This document shows, piece by piece, positions 34,738 through 48,670 of a stretch of 64,000 bases of DNA (within the stretch, counting starts at the first letter, position 1; every line of letters begins with the position of its first letter). Source of the stretch: Anaeramoeba flamelloides (lineage: Eukaryota; Metamonada; Anaeramoebidae); contig JANTQA010000033.1 in assembly GCA_027625915.1 (NCBI GenBank), positions 6,820,001-6,884,000 on the forward strand, read 5' to 3'. The notes beneath the pieces are model-generated. The model was not told where the DNA came from. It searched no databases and saw only the letters and a list, made by a program, of their open reading frames with translations. A program made the translations under genes and the position numbers.

Positions 34738-37700
34738 ATGGAAGAGTTAATCGGTAAATTATTTTTATGGTTAGAAATTGACGAAAGCCCAAGGGTCTAT
34801 TCTTCAACCCTCATTAAAAAAAATAAAAAAATTGAATTGTCAAGGGTTGGAGGCAAAACTGTTTTACAGAAATTGAACAACGCAGGAAGCTATCCACGTC
34901 TAATTGAAAAATTCAAAAAAAAATACAATTTGACAATGCACTCAACATCGACTGAATATTTAGAGCAACAAAAAGAGTTGCCAGAACTGATGGGAGTTTT
35001 TGCTTTAATTATAACCTATCCTTCACTCTTAAAAATCCTTGAAAATAAAATATTGCTTGATGAATTGACAAAAGGATCGAAAAGCCATCATCAAAAAAAA
35101 AATTCTTTTCGACACAAACCAAAACAAAGCTTCAGAAATAACAACAAACTTTTGAAGAAAAAGAAAAGAAACAAAAACAAAGATCAGTACACTAACAAAA
35201 ACAAAAACACCAACAAAAACATAAACAAAAACACAAACACAAACAAAAATAACAATAAAAATAAAAATACTCAAAAAGATGTCCCTGATTTGTTAACAAC
35301 AAAATTTGAAAACGACTATTTCCTTTCTCCTGATTCAAAAGAAAAATTAGATTCAATTCAAATAAGAGAGGCTTCTTGTATTTATTTTTTTTTTTTTTTT
35401 AATTCTCTTCCTTTTTTTGAATAAATCTTTATGTTCTTAACTTTAAATTGGTGACACTCTTTGAAAACACAAAACAAAAAAAAAAAAATAGTTACCCCAA
35501 TTTCCATTCCAATTTCAACAAAGAAACAACACAAAAAGAAAAAAAGTCAAGATAAGCTCGCATTAAAAGATTTTGAACAAAAAAACATCCAATTTTCCGA
35601 TTGGTCCAATACTCGCCCTTATTTAAATGGAACTCATTTGGTACAATTCACAAGAGAAAGCGTTCTCATTGAAGACAATAAAAAACAAATTGGAGATTTC
35701 CCTGTTGAAATCCAAGAAAAATTAATTTTGCAAGATCTGCTTTATTGTTTAATTGTAAGATAATTAAGATTTTTTCAATTTAATTATTTTATTCTTTTAT
35801 ATTTTAATTTTTTTATTGAAAAAGAAATCTAAACAAATGTGCTGTTAATTGCCAAATAAAAAGATCTAAATTTTCATTCAGCTTTCCAAAAAAAAACCTC
35901 TCGAAAGAATTATAACAAACCATCAAAGCACCCAACTCTAAAAGGGAAATTAATAATTTAAGCTAATTTTAAGATTATGAAAAAATTGAAAATGTTCCAT
36001 AATTTTAAAAATCTTTTTTTGTCTAAAGTTGAATGAAAATTTTGTTCCATTAATTTAGAAACAAATAGTAAACAAAAACTATCTTAAACACTTAAAAACT
36101 TTTCAAAATATAAGATGAATTTTGTTTAAGGGACTAGTAAAAACTAAAAAAAAGTCTTCAAGTAGATTTAAATCTAAAAAAATTTTACCGCATCTTGGAA
36201 TTGAAAAGTGAAGTAAAAATCTGATTACTACAAAACCAAACTTACTTTTAATGCAATTTTAAGAAATGAATTTTTGTTTTTAAAAGTTTGATACCATTTT
36301 TCTCCATTTTTGAAAAAGTTTAAAATTCAACATATTTCTGGATTATTTAAAAAAAATGAATATTTATCTTAGAACAAATACAAAATTCCTTGGTAGAATT
36401 TTGAAATGACTCTAAAAATTTAATGATTATACCTATCCTTCTTAAATCAATACAATTATCTTCCAATTGGTTGAATATATCATTTTTTGGTTAACCAAAA
36501 GAATTATCTCAAAATTGAAAAAAAATCTTTAGATTAATATGATTGCCAACAAAGACTTGTTGTTGAATAATAATGATGGAAATTACGATAAGCAAGGTGA
36601 AAACTTTTTATATTATAAAAAATAAAATCAATTTAATAATTTTCTTTTTCAGAAAAAATGGAAAAAAAAATTTGATCTAACATTGAAAAATATTCTTTTA
36701 TGGCTTTCTTAGTCGATCAGAATTTTTTGATCCTTTGAATTATACAAAATTTGAAAGTAGAGAATACGTCCAATAAAATATTTTAAAAATTTGCCCCTAT
36801 TTTTGAAATTAAGCTTATATCACCAGTATAAATTTTTATCACGAGTGTTAAGTGGTGTTATACAGATGTGGTAACTTTGCACTTTTCATATAATGTTATC
36901 ACACTAAAATTTTTATTCGGATTATATTGGATACTTTCTAAAACTTTTGAGTTTTTCACTTTTATTAAATGGTTGCTGAACTGATTGATTTTAAATTACC
37001 ATTGCCGAAAAAAGTTAAACAGGAAAAAAAAGTTCAAGACGATTTTTAATTGATACCTTATTGAAAACGAAAAGCTAAATTAATTAATAGAAGAAACAAA
37101 TTAACTCCAATGAATAATTCATTAAATTGTTATCCATCGAATCAACAAAATATAATTTATATATCCCTTTTTTATTCTCAAAATCTGATTTATTTTTTTG
37201 GAAATTTCCTAAAAATAATTAAATTTTTCCACAGATTTTTAAAAAAAGATCAATCAATGAAAAACTCATATACCAAAAGATAGTATTAAAAAAAATTCTT
37301 GTGTTGAATCCTTCATTTTCTCTTTAATCTTTAATTTTTTCTTTTTTTAATTGATTAAAATTACTTTTAGTTTCTAGATTCTATTAAGGTTTCCAATTAA
37401 AAACCATCTTGAACTTTTTTTTCCTGTTTCGCTTTTTACTCTAATGGTTATACAATTTCAAAGAAGAAATATAATATTCAAATCATTTTCATATTTCAAT
37501 AAAATTCTTTATTGATTGCAAGTTAAAAAAACAGAATAAATAGATAACTTTCATAAAACATGATTAAATTGTTTTGAAATGATCGGAATTTTTCACCAAA
37601 ATCAATTTTTCAGAAAAAAAATAAAAAAAACAAAGTTTCCTTTAAATTTTATTGATTTCTTTATTAAATATTGATTCAAATAATCTTAAAAAACAAAATT

Positions 37701-40700
37701 AATCCCATAATGGTTTTTTTCAAATTTGATTTTTATTGAAAATATTTATCAAAAAAATCGCCAATTTTTATCAATCTAATCCTGATATAACAAACAATTA
37801 TCAAGTTAATCTCTTAAAATGTTTTTCAATTTGTTTTTTTTAATTTTAATAAACATTTTTCAAAAAAATAATAAATACTAATATTTCAAATCTGTTTTAT
37901 TGTTGTAAAAACTAAATTCCAAAACTTTTCTCTCAATTTTAGAAAACTAAATTAAGTTTCAAAGACTTCGGATGGCTGTGTCTATTTTAGACGCTCTTTG
38001 AATTGAAAGTTACAAATTTAGTTACGAATTTACTCTTTGAATTAAAAGTCTCAAATTTAGTCACTTCAAAATTCTCTCTTTACCAAATTAAATGACTCTT
38101 TCAGAAATTCACAATAACAATAAATTTCAACATTTTAAATACAGTCAAAACAGTTTTAAAGAATCACAATAATACAATTTTAAAATTTTGGAAATAATTT
38201 TGATTTCTAAAACTATGAAAATCATTTTGTTATTTTCTTTTTTCCAGTTGAATAATTTGTTTTGTTAGATCAGGATAATTTTTTTAATAACGATTGATTA
38301 AGGCTTAGTGAAAGTTTAGTTCTTTTGTTCAAAATAGAAGAACTCAAATACAATTAGCTGATATTATCTAATAATATGATCGATCAATAATCATTCATGA
38401 AATTTCAACAAATTTAGCAATACAATTTTCTGTTTTGCTCGTTTCATCACTTTAGAACACAGAAACTTTTATTTTTACTTTTTATATTTTTTTCCTATAT
38501 TTGGATGAAAAGGATTACATATATACAAATATTAATACTTGGTAACTTAAATGTGATTTAATCTTATGTTTCGAAAAAATCCAAATAAATTGGGATTTTT
38601 TTTGTCTTTTTTTGATTATGAGTTTGTACAAATTTTTGGAATGTAGTTTAATTTTCATTCGATTAATACTATTTGACAAATAACACAATTACTCTAATTT
38701 ATAAATGTTAATAAAATATTCAAATACCTTTCTATAATTTTAAGATTATTTAAACTTGTAAAAGGGAAAAAAACAGAATGATCTATAATCTAATACCTTT
38801 TTTATTACTTGAAAATTATCCTTATCTTTCAATATGAATCTCCAAGATAAAACTTAAACAATTTTACATGTTTCTTTGATTTATGTGATTTATTGATTTC
38901 TATGATTCTACAAAATTTTACTGAAAAAAAAATACTGTTTTCACAATTCAAAAATAATTTCCACAAATAAAAGATAGTTATAGTTTGATAATTTTAGATA
39001 TATAAAGTCGTGGAAAAAATATCAGACATGAAAAAAATACCTGAAAAGATTTTTAATTGTGAATATTAGAGTAAATTGATGTGTAATTTCTTTTATTTAA
39101 TATAAAATCCTTTTTTTTAAGAATCAAACTTTGAAAATTATAACTCGCCTACTTATTAGAATGATGATTAATGAAATTACACTTTTTCAAAACCCCATTC
39201 AATCAATCAAAAAACAAGAATCAAAAATTATCATTTACCAAACTCTCTAACAAACCTCTATAAAACTCTGATTGTTTTTCAAAAAAAGTTGTTCTACTTA
39301 AGTTATCAAACAATTACTTGAGTATTTTATAGATATCCTACTTTAATGAACTTTAGGTTGGTTTATTACTTTTTTTAGTAAAAAATTTGGTTATTTATAA
39401 AAAGGATTTGATTTAAAATATTGGTAATTACTCAATCAATTTTCCTAATATTTACAATTAAAAATCTTGTCAGGGATTTTTTTCACTACTATAAATAAAA
39501 TCAATATCATATTCTTTGTTTTAGAGAAGTTTCTTTTAGATATTTTCGTATTCTATTTTATTTAAAAATAATTATGGTGTCAACTATTTTTGAAATTAAT
39601 TAATATAAAATCATTTTTTATTAAAAATCATCTTATTAAATAGTCTTATTTTTTCAATTATATTTAATTAATATTATCTTTAATTAACTTTATTTTGATT
39701 AAATTTATAGGGTATAGAAGGAAAATATATAACTGTGATTACTGAAGAAGAAAAAAATCAATTATCCTTTGAATATGATCAAACTCTTGGTAAATTATTT
39801 TCTTTTTTTACAAGGTTCATTAAAAAATAATATTAATTTATGATTAATAAGTGATTTTTCTTTATTAAATTTTTTAAAATTCTCTTTCTTAATAAAAAAT
39901 TAAGAAAAAAAAAAAAAAAGGATTCGAAACATAATTTTCCTAAATTTATGAGTAAAGTCATTTATAATCTTTTTACAATTAATTTAAAATTCCAAAAAAA
40001 TATTTTCAAATATCTGAATTTAATTTATATTATTCACAAAGATGATAAAGAAAAAAAAAAAACAATTGTATTTGAAAAATCATTTAATATATTTTTTTTT
40101 TACAAATATAATATATATCAAAAGGTTATTTGTAATAGATGAAATCAATTTGGAATTATTTTGTAATATTTAATATATTTCCGAAAAATTAGGGAAAAGT
40201 TATTTTTAAATTAACTTTATTAAACTTAATTCTAATATTACTGCTTAAAAAAAAAAAAACAAAAAGGTTATTCACCTTTATTAATTCCTCGTAATAATAT
40301 AATTTGTTTGTTTGTATGGAATTATATAATTTAAAGCAAGATATTAAAGTTTCTGATCTTTGATTTTATATAATATTTTACAAGTGTGAAAATTGGTGAT
40401 TATTTTTTTCTTTTTTTAACATAAAATTTGTTTTTCTAGGAGGTTTAATTTTGATAGAATTTTCAAAAGAAAGAAAAGCTAATAACAGTTTTTTATTGTT
40501 AAAAAAATAAACTAAAATTCAACTTTTTCCACACAGTTAAAACGGTTCAAGCAATCGCAATAATGCAATTTCATTTAAATTAGAAATAATTTTGATTTTG
40601 GGAAAAAATGTAAATCATTTTTTCATCTTTTAGTTTTTGTTTTCATTTTATTATTTGAATTTCATAACCCTTTTTAGTTCGATCTATCAATTTTTTTTTG

Positions 40701-43700
40701 TAACGAGGAATATTATGTTCAAGTTGAGTTGTTCAAAATAGAAGAACCCAAATAAAATTAAATGATGGTATACATCCATTTTTGATCGATCAATATTTGC
40801 TAATAGAATTTTTACAAATTTACCAATCGATTTTTTTTTGTTATCCCATCTCCAAAATTTTTAACACACCTATAATTTATTAGTATTAATAATTATTTAT
40901 TGTTTTTGTGAGTATTGTAATTTATAAACAATTGTCAACATTTCAATTAGTAAATGGTTCTAATTTGGTAAATCTTCTTGAATTGATTAAATAAGTTTTT
41001 TTTTTTCAAAAATTGAATTTTGGTGTGTTAAAAATTTTGGATTGGTGTAGAGTTTGTGTCCTTACCATATTGCCCATTTTTCTTTGAATTTAGTTTTAAC
41101 TCATTTTATTAAAAAAAGTGTAAATTTTTTTTTTCTAATTTTTTGGAAATATTTTGATGAACATATTTTGAAATATAAAAAAAAGTTCCTGAATTCAATC
41201 AGTGGTAATATTTCCCTTAATTTTATATTACCAATTTATGAATAGAAAATTAACAAGAAAATATTATTTCAAATATAAAAAAAATGAATCCCTTTTTTGG
41301 GAATACCTTATATATTTACACAAAAAAAAAAACTGAAAATTTTAATAATTACATTTCAGTGTTTAAAAGGTGAAATTATTTTTTATTTTGAGATTCTTTT
41401 TTTAAAAAAAAAAGATTTAATAAATTAAATTTGATAAAATACATCAAGATTTTAGATAATATTTTACCATTTTTAAAAATATTATCATTTATTTTCAATT
41501 CTTTAAACAAATATGATTTATACGTTTACTCACTTAATAACATATCATTAAAAAATTGAATCTTTCAAAAAAAAAATTTAATATATCCATATAATAATTA
41601 TCAAACAAATTGTAAAACCACTATTCATCCAGATTTCGAAACATAGATAACAGAAGAAATTTTTTGAAACAATTTCTTTTTTTTTCAATTTCAATTATTT
41701 TTCTTATTTGAAATTTTTATTATTAAACAATAATCGATAAAGGTACTAATAATAAGATACAAATAGAATTTTTTTTTTTTTTTTTTTGAATCGAACTTTT
41801 TTATATTTTTATTATTATGAAATTATTTAGAATAGTCAATAAATACAAAATATTACATCTGAAATAATTTTTCAGAGCATTTTTACATGGATAAATTTTC
41901 CAATTTACAAATACCACTTTTTTAAACAATAAAAAAATTTTGACAAAAAGCAAGTCAAATAATAAAACCTCAAGATATTTAAGATTTTTCTATTATTAAA
42001 TTTCAAAATATTGAAAATAATAAATTATATTAATATTGTAAACCATTTTCCAGTCAAAGTATCCCGGGTGTTGTGTATGAATTACACTTGTTTATAGGGT
42101 TTGAATGGATATCAGAAGCAAAAATTTATTTTGGAAATTTCAAAATTGAAATCATTTTTTCTTATTTTTTTGACATTTTTACTTTTTGTTTTTTCGTATT
42201 TTTTACACAACCAAATTCATTTGCAAATTTTTTTTTTATTGCAAAATCAATAATCACTGGACAAAAACATGTTATTCTAAGGTTATGAAACGGGGAAAAA
42301 TGATTGTAGAGAAATCATATTTATTTCTATTGGAATTTTATTTGATCTTTAATTGAAGATCAAAATGGGCATTGTTGTTTTTCTCAATTTTTTCCTTAAG
42401 AATTTGATTTTTTCAATTTTTAAGAAAATCTATTGATTTATTGGTTTAATTCCATACGGATATCAACTATTCTCTGATGTGTATTATTCTTCTTTATTTT
42501 TTATTTGTTCTTCAAATGGTCATTTATAAAAAATTAATATTTGGAAAAAATGTTGAGCACCTTTGGTAGTAACAAATTTTATATATATGTGTCCATCGTT
42601 TCATTTTATTTTTGCGTTTTTCTGGATTTATAATCATTTTTATGCAAATAATTATTTTATTTATTCATTTTTTTTTTTGAACCAAAGTATTATCTTTTTT
42701 TGAGATTTACACAAACTCATGAAATAAATTTAAGATATGAATTGATTTATTTTTATAATTTGATTTTATTAAAATAAAAATTCTTGAATTATTTTTAATC
42801 TAGAAATTACAAAAAAAAATTAAAAATGCTATATGAAATTAAATAAAATTTCATTTCACTTTTTTAATAGTTCCTCATTAAAAATTAACTTTTTAATTTT
42901 CAAAACAAAAAAAAAAAAAAAAAAATGATTATATCTTTAATAAAAACTAAAAATAAATCAAAAACAATATAGATGAATCACTAGGGGATCTAACAAGGCA
43001 AATTTTACCATTGTGCAATTCACATTATTCCATCAGTAGATATACATTTAGGTACTTTAATTATATATATGGAAAGATCAATCATTCGTTCTGTTCGGCG
43101 ATTAATGAACTATTAGAAGACTATTATTTGACTATTAGTAAATTTGATGAGAAATTAAATACAAAGGGTGATTTCACTTTACAAAAATTGAAAAGATATT
43201 TAACACCATCTTCGTTAACTTTCACATTAATTAATAATTTAATAAAGGAATTAATTGAATTAAAGGCAAAGGGTGGTATACTTATTAATTTGATTCAAGA
43301 GCATATTGAAAAATATGGGAGTGATCTTCATTCGCGATCACTATTCTTTTTTTTACTTGAAAAGGCATGCAAACCTTATTTACAAATGGTTGAGAAATGG
43401 TTATTTACAGGGATTGTCGAAGATCCATATGAAGAGTTTATAATTATAAAAAACAATAAAATGGTCAAAACAGGATTGACAAATGATTATCACGATCGAT
43501 ATTGGGAAAAGAAATATACGTTACGGAGGTATAACGAACAAATTGATTTGGTCAAATTAGAGGATTATGATTATGACGAATTTTCCAATGAAGAGCGATT
43601 GAAAAAATTGGGATATGCACCATTTTTTTTAAAAAAATATTCGAAAAAATTGCTAACTGCAGGAAAATATTTGAATGTTATTAAAGAATGTGGTATTAAA

Positions 43701-45164
43701 ATTGATTGCCGATTTTCTGAGCCTTTCAGTTATTCGTTCAATGAACAAGAATATCAATTAATGATTAATAAGGTATATAACTGGTCAAGTGAAAAGTTAC
43801 TGACATTATTGGTTGAAAAAAACCAATTATTTGAGCATTTGGAAGCCTTGAAAAGATATTTTTTAATTGGAACGGGGGATTGGATGTCGCATTTTATCGA
43901 TTTGGCAATGAAGGAATTGTCAAAAAAAATTGTTGAAGTTGTACCTAATAAATTGGTTTCAATTTTAGGGGTCGCCTTACAGAATTCCATTTCTAAAAAT
44001 GATCCTTTAAAAGAAAAGTTGACTTGTGTATTATTACCAAATAATTTGATCAACCAATTAATGCAAATAATCGATGTAATGAAAATTAGAAATCAACAAA
44101 AGTATTCTAAAAAAAAGCAAAAGAAAATGGAAAACGAAAACGAAAGCAGAAGGGAGGAGAAAAATAAAACCCAACAAATTAGTTCCAAATTTACTGGTAA
44201 TAATATGTTTACTACTTCTTTATTCAAGGATAAATTGGAAGTCTCGAACTTTGACATTGACGGGAAGGCACAATTTTTATTAACACCCAGAGTAATTCAA
44301 CAGCAGCCTAATGTTATGGGTATCGATGTCTTTGCGTTAGATTACCAAGTGTCTTGGCCCTTATCTTTGTTCATCAATAAAAAAATCTTGACCAAATATC
44401 AGATCATCTTTCGGCATTTATTTTACTGCAAAAGAGTTGAAAAGCAAATCTGTGATGCCTGGAAGGCGCAGCAAAGAACAAAGGAAATTGATTTTGAACT
44501 GGTATTGCTACAGAGCTATTCATTGATCCAAAAGATGCTCCATTTTATCCAAAATTTGCAATATTATATGCATTTCGAGGTGTTGGAACAAAATTGGTTA
44601 ACATTCAAAACAAAAATTCGGAAAAAAAAGGTCAAGTCTATTGATAAATTAATGAAATATCATGAGGACTTTTTAGATACCTGTTTAAAGCAATGCATGC
44701 TAACTAACCCGAGACTTCTTCGATCGTTAACTAAAATTCTATCAACCTGCCAAATATTTTCCACACATACTAAAAGATTAACAGAATCTTTCACGATCAC
44801 TAATCGCGAAAAATTAAATATCGAAAACAGAAATCCAAATATTTCAGATTCAAATACCTTTTCCGCCTTAAAAAAATCTAAGCAATCTCAAAGTAGAATT
44901 GAATTGATCAAAAAGTATCAAGACAAAATTAAAATTGAAGCAGAAAATGTGAAAAAATTGTTAAACGAAAAGGGGTTTTCAAACATGATCAAAAATTCTG
45001 AAAAAAAATTTATTCAAAATTTGGCACTCTTATTGATCTCCTTACAAAGTTATTCACAAACAGATTTCGACCCTCAAATGGCTGATCTCGTTACTCGTCT
45101 AGATTATAATCGCTTTTATTCTAATGTTTTAAATTCGAAAGATTTTAGAATTTTTAATAAATAA
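34738..45164 (+). CDS. TUBGCP2: Gamma-tubulin complex component 2 (GCP2/Spc97), four exons
   Basis: Exons 34738-35377, 35492-35754, 39711-39789 and 42973-45164 total 3174 nt, 1057 codons plus a stop, and every junction keeps phase. The product matches GCP2 along its length. Matches include LLYCLIGIEGKY, QILPLCNSHYSISRYTF, a grip1-type core with PYLQMVEKWLFTGIVEDPY and TAGKYLNVIKECG (residues about 295-590), and the gamma-tubulin-binding C-terminal domain (about 598-1040) with LKRYFLIGTGDWMSHF, WPLSLFINKKILTKYQ, RHLFYCKRVEKQ, FLDTCLKQCMLTNP and LDYNRFYS. GCP2 pairs with GCP3 and gamma-tubulin in the small complex that nucleates microtubules at spindle poles or centrosomes. It has a charged insert at about 705-780 and an Asn/Lys-rich stretch near 120-185. 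Introns are 114, 3956 and 3183 bp. Confidence 0.92.
35862..36050 (+). repeat. TIR element R4, copy 3
   Basis: Left end AGATCTAAATTTTCATTCAGC, right end AAGTTGAATGAAAATTTTGTT; the inner parts are inverted repeats of each other. This copy is nearly the reverse complement of 18593-18774. Confidence 0.6.
36201..36360 (+). repeat. Dispersed repeat R7, copy 2
   Basis: Collinear with about 13473-13620 and, more weakly, with about 63845-64000. It directly abuts the R6 copy, so R7 and R6 may be parts of one longer repeat. Confidence 0.45.
36365..36810 (+). repeat. Dispersed repeat R6, copy lacking the inverted-repeat insert
   Basis: Matches the left window edge read on the minus strand, including CTTTCTTAGTCGATCAGAAT and TTTTTTGGTTAACCAAAAG. 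It lacks the 520-1266 inverted-repeat element and about 200 bp beside it, so it serves as an approximate empty site. Confidence 0.55.
38120..38460 (+). repeat. TIR element R2, truncated diverged copy
   Basis: Matches the first two thirds of the R2 family (AATCACAATAATACAATTT, GTTCAAAATAGAAGAACTCA, GATCGATCAATAAT), then loses similarity near 38460. It lies in GCP2 intron 2 and is the most diverged R2 copy here. Confidence 0.55.
39028..39485. repeat. TIR element R3, copy 2
   Basis: Begins ATGAAAAAAATACCTG and ends CAGGGATTTTTTTCA, collinear with 25358-25812 over 458 bp. It shares GAATCAAACTTTGAAAATTA and many other words. It sits 225 bp upstream of a GCP2 acceptor. Confidence 0.7.
40511..41048 (+). 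repeat. TIR element R2, copy 3
   Basis: 538 bp, begins ACTAAAATTCAACTTTTTCC and ends TTAAAAATTTTGGATTGGTGT, collinear with 45770-46302. It lies within GCP2 intron 3. Confidence 0.7.
42051..42566 (+). repeat. TIR element R5, copy 2
   Basis: Begins CAGTCAAAGTATCCC and ends GAGCACCTTTGG. It is collinear with 8003-8495 in the opposite orientation. It shares ends and inner words with the short copy at 61683-61871. Confidence 0.6.
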
Positions 45165-45439
45165 GAAGGTTTATTAATTTTCTTTCCTTTTACTTTTACT
45201 TTTTTTGTTTTCTTTTTCTTTTTTATTCGCTTTTGTTTTTTTTACTTTTAGATTTATTGATTTTTTTATTTATTTATTTATTATTTTAATGTGGATTGTA
45301 ATTTCAAGCAAAATATAAGGATTCCCGAAAATAGTTTAAGGTTTAAAAATAGTTTATCTGTCAATCTGAAGATAAAAATAAAATTATTTATATTTCATTT
45401 AAATTGGGAAATTTTTTACTGAAGAGAGTAGTTAAAGGA

Positions 45440-46388
45440 AAAAAAATACAATTGGTTACCTATACAAATGTCATTTTAAGTAAGTCATTACATTTTCCAT
45501 TTTTTGAAAATTTAAATTCCAAGAACCTTAGTGAATAAAGATTTTTTGACTTCCACTAGATAATTGTAACTTTGAAATTAAAATATTATTCGCTACTCTA
45601 ATCATGAAAAGAATTAAAGTAAATAAGAGTTGAATCTTTGAAATTTCCAATTTTTATAACATATTCTTTTATTAAAACGTTTGGTTTTATTAAATTAGGT
45701 TTGGAATTTAGAAATGTTTTTTTATGTGAATTCTTGAAATAAATATAAGAAAAAATCAAAAAAAAATAAACTAAAATTCAAAGTTTTCCACACAGCTAAA
45801 ACGTTCCAAACAATCACTATAATACAATTTCATTGAAATTAGAGATAATTTTGATTTTCGTAAGTTATGAATATCATTTTTTCATCTTTTAGTTTTTGTT
45901 TTCATTTCATTATTTGAATTATATAACTTGTTTCTGTCGATAAAATCAATTTTTTTGAACCAATGATATTATTTTCAAGTTGAGTTGTTCAAAATAGTAG
46001 AACTCAAATAAAATTATTTATATTAAATAACCTTTTGATCAATCAATAATTCCTAATAGAATTTAAACAAATTTACTAATCAATTTTTTTGTTTTGTTCT
46101 CTCCAAAATTTTTAACACACCTATAATTTATTTATATTGATAATTATTTATTTATTGTTTTGTGCGTATTGTAATTTATAAAAAAGTGTTAACATTTCAA
46201 TTAGTGAATGGTTCTAATTTGGTAAATCTTCATTGAATTGATTAAATAAGTTTTTTTTTTCACAATTCGAATTTTGTTGTGTTAAAAATTTTGAATTGGG
46301 GTTTGTGGCAGAAAAGGTTTTATTTTTTAAAAAAATCTTTTCTTTTAGAAGACCAAACAAGAAAGATCAACTTTCCAAATAAATTTGT
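45440..46388 (+). repeat. Dispersed repeat R10, copy interrupted by R2
   Basis: The outer parts (45440-45769 and 46303-46388) match 30745-31172 in order. The middle is a complete R2 element. The simplest reading is that R2 inserted into R10. Confidence 0.5.
45770..46302 (+). repeat. TIR element R2, copy 4, inside R10
   Basis: 533 bp, ACTAAAATTCAAAGTTTTCC at the left and TTAAAAATTTTGAATTGGGGT at the right, collinear with the other R2 copies. It sits about 600 bp downstream of the GCP2 stop. Confidence 0.7.
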
Positions 46389-48670
46389 TAATGACCAAAT
46401 GTGAAAAAATTAAAATTCAATGTATATTTTCAAATATAATTTTTATTATCTTCTTAATTTGGATGAATCCAAACATTTTATTTCATTGAATTTCTTGACC
46501 CATTACTATTTATTATTATTTTACAAAACATTTTTTTTACAAATTTGGATTCAAAATTCTTTTTTTAAATATTTTGATCAAAAAATACCAAAATAAAGAA
46601 TACTATTTCAAAAATTAAAATAAACGGGTTGAATTGGTGAAATCAAAGCTAAAAAAAAATACAAAAGAAGCAAATCTCAAAAAAGAAAATTTTGTTAAAA
46701 AACAGAAAATAAAATTCAGAATTATTTTGCATTTTTTAGAGTACAATCTAAAAAAAAATATTTGAAAACACAAAAAAAAAAAAAATAGCTATTATTTTGA
46801 ATAATATTCTACAAGAGAATATATTCTATAAATAAAAAAATCATAATTAGATGAATAAAATTAAAATGGGAAACTTTAAATTCATTTTGGAAAAATTCTG
46901 TCGAAACATTCAATAATTTGTTTTTCAAAAAAATTATACAAAAAAGTTTTTTCCTTCAGATTTAAATTTTTAATTGAATATATATATAGATAGATAGATA
47001 GATAGATCAGAGGTTACTGAAAACTCCAAGATTTTTATTGTTTAGGATTATTTTTCTGGAGATCAACATTTAAATTATTTTGATGATATTTTTTTGATAA
47101 GGGTGTAAATATATTATACAAAGGTATATTATAATTCACTGTTTATTAAAGTATTCAATATTTTAGTTTAAAATTCCTTTCAAAAATAATTTTTATAAGT
47201 TGGGGAAATGAAAAAAAAATAAGAGAACTGTTCAAATACTATTAATCTGTTTATCTGCCAGTCGGATCTTTTTTTTAAATTAATTTTAAATTTCAAGAAA
47301 TTAATGAATTTTAAATATATATTTTTTCTGAAATTTTCCTAATACCAATATATGGGTATGTGAAACATAACTGTACTTATTATTTTAAATAGTTTTGGTC
47401 AATAGGTATTTTCTATAATTTTACTTCATTAACCTAAAAATGATTAAAATAAAAGATATAATTTTTATAAAAAAAAAAAATAAATAAGGGTTGAAATGTT
47501 ATTACAAAAACAAAAATTATACAAGAAATATAATATTGTTGATTTAAATAATTGGGTTTATATATTGAGATTTCATGAATATTATTTATTTTAAAAATAT
47601 TATATAAATTCTAATCTGAAATAAAATTTCAATTTTATTTTTATTTTAAAAAAATTTCTTGTTTACATTTAATAACTTATTATTACATTGTAATACGAAA
47701 AACATTATACAAAATGATCAGAATTATTAAATGATACCATATTGGGCAAAATATGGAAGAAAATATTACAACAATTGAGTGACAAGAGATAGTATATGGG
47801 TGAACAATTATTCGGATTATTGAAAAATACATTAATTTTTTTTTTTTTATCATGATTTACAAAATTATCAATCCAAATGATAAAATATTCAAAATTTATT
47901 TTGAACTACAAAATTATCATCCAACTATTCGGTTTTTGCTTTGGAGATTTGGCTATTTGATAAAAAATGTTTTTTTATATTTTTCAAAATCTGATATAAA
48001 AAAGAATGGATTTTGTTTTTTATTATAATTTTCGTGTCAAAAAAAAAAAATAATTTTTCAAGTGACTTTAGAATTTATCCGCTTCGTTTTTTCTTTTTTT
48101 TTTTTAAAGAGTATTAAAAAGGGGTTGATTTTACATATAAAAGCTTTATGATAATAATTGATAATAGATGAAAAAAAAAAATTCGATTAATTTATTCACT
48201 CAGGAAGATATAAGACATTTTAAAAATGATAGTGAATTTATTTTTTGTATTACATAGATATTTTATTGATTCTTTATCCATTTTGAAAAAAGGTAATAAA
48301 CAAACCAATGAAATACCGATACTGATTCAAATCAAAAGGTATTGTATTTATTCCAAATAATGTTCATTATAATATTTCCCAAAATAAAAAAAAAAAAACT
48401 TTATTTTTTTCAAAACATTAAATTTGTTACCCAAAAAAAAAATTACTAACTTTTTGAGAATAACTCGATATCAAATTAGATTTTTTGAATTTCAACAAAA
48501 AAAAAAAAATAGTTAAATTTATTAAATTAAGAAAAGAGAATAATTAGAAATGAAAAAAAATCTTATGTGAAAAATAGTTTATTTGTCAGGGTTTAAAATT
48601 ACAAAACATATATATGAACAATATTTTTTTTTTTACAATATAAAAAAAAAAATAAAAAAAAAAGTTAGAA

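Larger units (their letters stand above)
35755..39710 (+). other. Giant intron 2 (3956 bp) of GCP2, packed with repeats
   Basis: Donor GTAAGA after LLYCLI and acceptor TTATAG before GIEGKY, both phase 0, within a conserved GCP2 block. It contains R4 (35862-36050), R7 (about 36201-36360), R6 (about 36365-36810), a 3'-truncated R2 (about 38120-38460) and R3 (39028-39485). Small frames inside resemble nothing. Confidence 0.85.
39790..42972 (+). other. Giant intron 3 (3183 bp) of GCP2
   Basis: Donor GTAAAT after a 79-nt exon and acceptor ATATAG before ATGAATCACTAGG. A split Asp codon is restored and joins to LGDLTRQILPL. Inside are an R2 copy (40511-41048) and an R5 copy (42051-42566). Apart from these no gene is seen; a 64-codon frame at 39948-40142 is not protein-like. 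Confidence 0.85.
45165..48670. other. 3.5-kb noncoding stretch between convergent genes
   Basis: Lies between GCP2 (+) and the PIAS-like gene (-). The first kilobase is an R10 repeat split by an R2 element. A GATA tetranucleotide run lies at about 46987-47007. The rest is A/T-rich and without supported genes. Confidence 0.6.
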
